From Bacteroidales bacterium (lineage in GTDB: Bacteria > Bacteroidota > Bacteroidia > Bacteroidales > B18-G4): a stretch of 6,000 nt of DNA. The notes beneath the pieces were generated by a model. That model saw only the letters and a list, made by a program, of their open reading frames with translations. It searched no databases and had not been told where the DNA came from. This document shows, piece after piece, positions 5,811-6,000 of this stretch. Both the position numbers and the translations under genes were made by a program. Position 1 is the stretch's first letter. The number at the start of each line of letters is the position of its first letter. Where the stretch lies: the NCBI GenBank assembly GCA_023145125.1, contig JAGLEK010000105.1, positions 1-6,000 on the forward strand, in the 5' to 3' direction.

Positions 5811-6000
5811 AGGCACTTGAAATCTGAAATCTGAAATCTGAAATTTGAAATCAGAAATTAGCTCGGCACCCGGCACCCGGCACTCGGCAAGCTTCAGGAG
5901 AGACAGCTAACAGCTGAGGTGAAAATTATTCACTATTCATTATTCACTCCAAATAGGCACTAGGCACTTGGCACTAGGCATTAGGCACTTGAAATCAGAA
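5811..6000 (+). repeat. Composite intergenic repeat element, copy 2 (continues past the right edge)
   Basis: In order: AGGCACT (5811-5817), six GAAATC-type units (5818-5859), a 4-nt joint AGCT, three CGGCACC/CGGCACT units (5864-5884), the unique core from 5885 to 5928, three TTCACTA-type units (5929-5949), CAAAT, five AGGCACT-type units (5955-5989), then GAAATC units starting again at 5990. Compared with copy 1 it carries one more GAAATC unit and three extra CGGCAC units; the core matches 90 of 94 bases without gaps. The junction AGGCACTTGAAATC occurs at both 5811 and 5983, 172 bp apart, suggesting that a further unit may follow outside the window. The rest of the gap (5713-5810) holds only an AT-rich leader and nothing I recognise. 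Confidence 0.9.

Noticed and set aside
2660..5992. The flanking repeats as insertion-sequence ends of a composite transposon
   Set aside because: No transposase frame, terminal inverted repeats or target duplication can be seen in the window; the copies are short and non-coding.
2621..6000. The repeated segments as a CRISPR array
   Set aside because: Units are 7 bp and contiguous with no unique spacers of regular length, and no cas genes are seen.

Overview
The window looks like a chromosomal stretch from a Bacteroidota bacterium, probably an environmental or uncultured lineage. Three things support this. The 556-residue secreted protein ends in a type IX secretion (T9SS type A) sorting domain. 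Several families typical of the phylum are present (BACON-like domain, FISUMP domain, HMA-like/AraC regulator). Starts lack clear Shine-Dalgarno sequences, and candidate promoters fit TTG-N20-TAnnTTTG better than the E. coli consensus. I cannot name a genus.

Left part (1-1682, minus strand): a two-gene unit of a class I SAM-dependent methyltransferase followed by a zinc-ribbon Nudix hydrolase that runs off the left edge. The Nudix gene is an uninterrupted reading frame of 279 codons from 839 to the edge, with a perfect Nudix box. The two genes share one reading frame and are separated only by an amber stop and three codons. The Nudix protein also carries a C-terminal helical extension that resembles an RsbR-type N-terminal domain.

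Middle (1683-4490, plus strand): a divergent intergenic region with a candidate promoter; a membrane-anchored or lipoprotein FISUMP-domain protein, best started at the ATG at 1871; a repeat-filled gap; then a multidomain secreted protein (signal peptide, lectin-like jelly-roll region, Ig-like region, BACON-like domain, T9SS sorting domain).

Right part (4491-6000): a heptanucleotide array, then two minus-strand genes, a 142-residue secreted orphan and a small AraC-family regulator with an N-terminal HMA-like CxxC domain. A 21-bp-spaced direct repeat lies between them and could be the regulator's site. The window ends in a second copy of the intergenic repeat.

The most unusual content is non-coding. 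Two intergenic gaps hold the same composite element (90 of 94 core bases identical, no indels), built of a unique core of about 44 nt flanked by several different 7-bp tandem motifs, and a third gap holds a pure array of one of those motifs. The two copies differ outside the core largely by whole 7-bp units. They lie in direct orientation around the T9SS protein, the orphan and the AraC gene.
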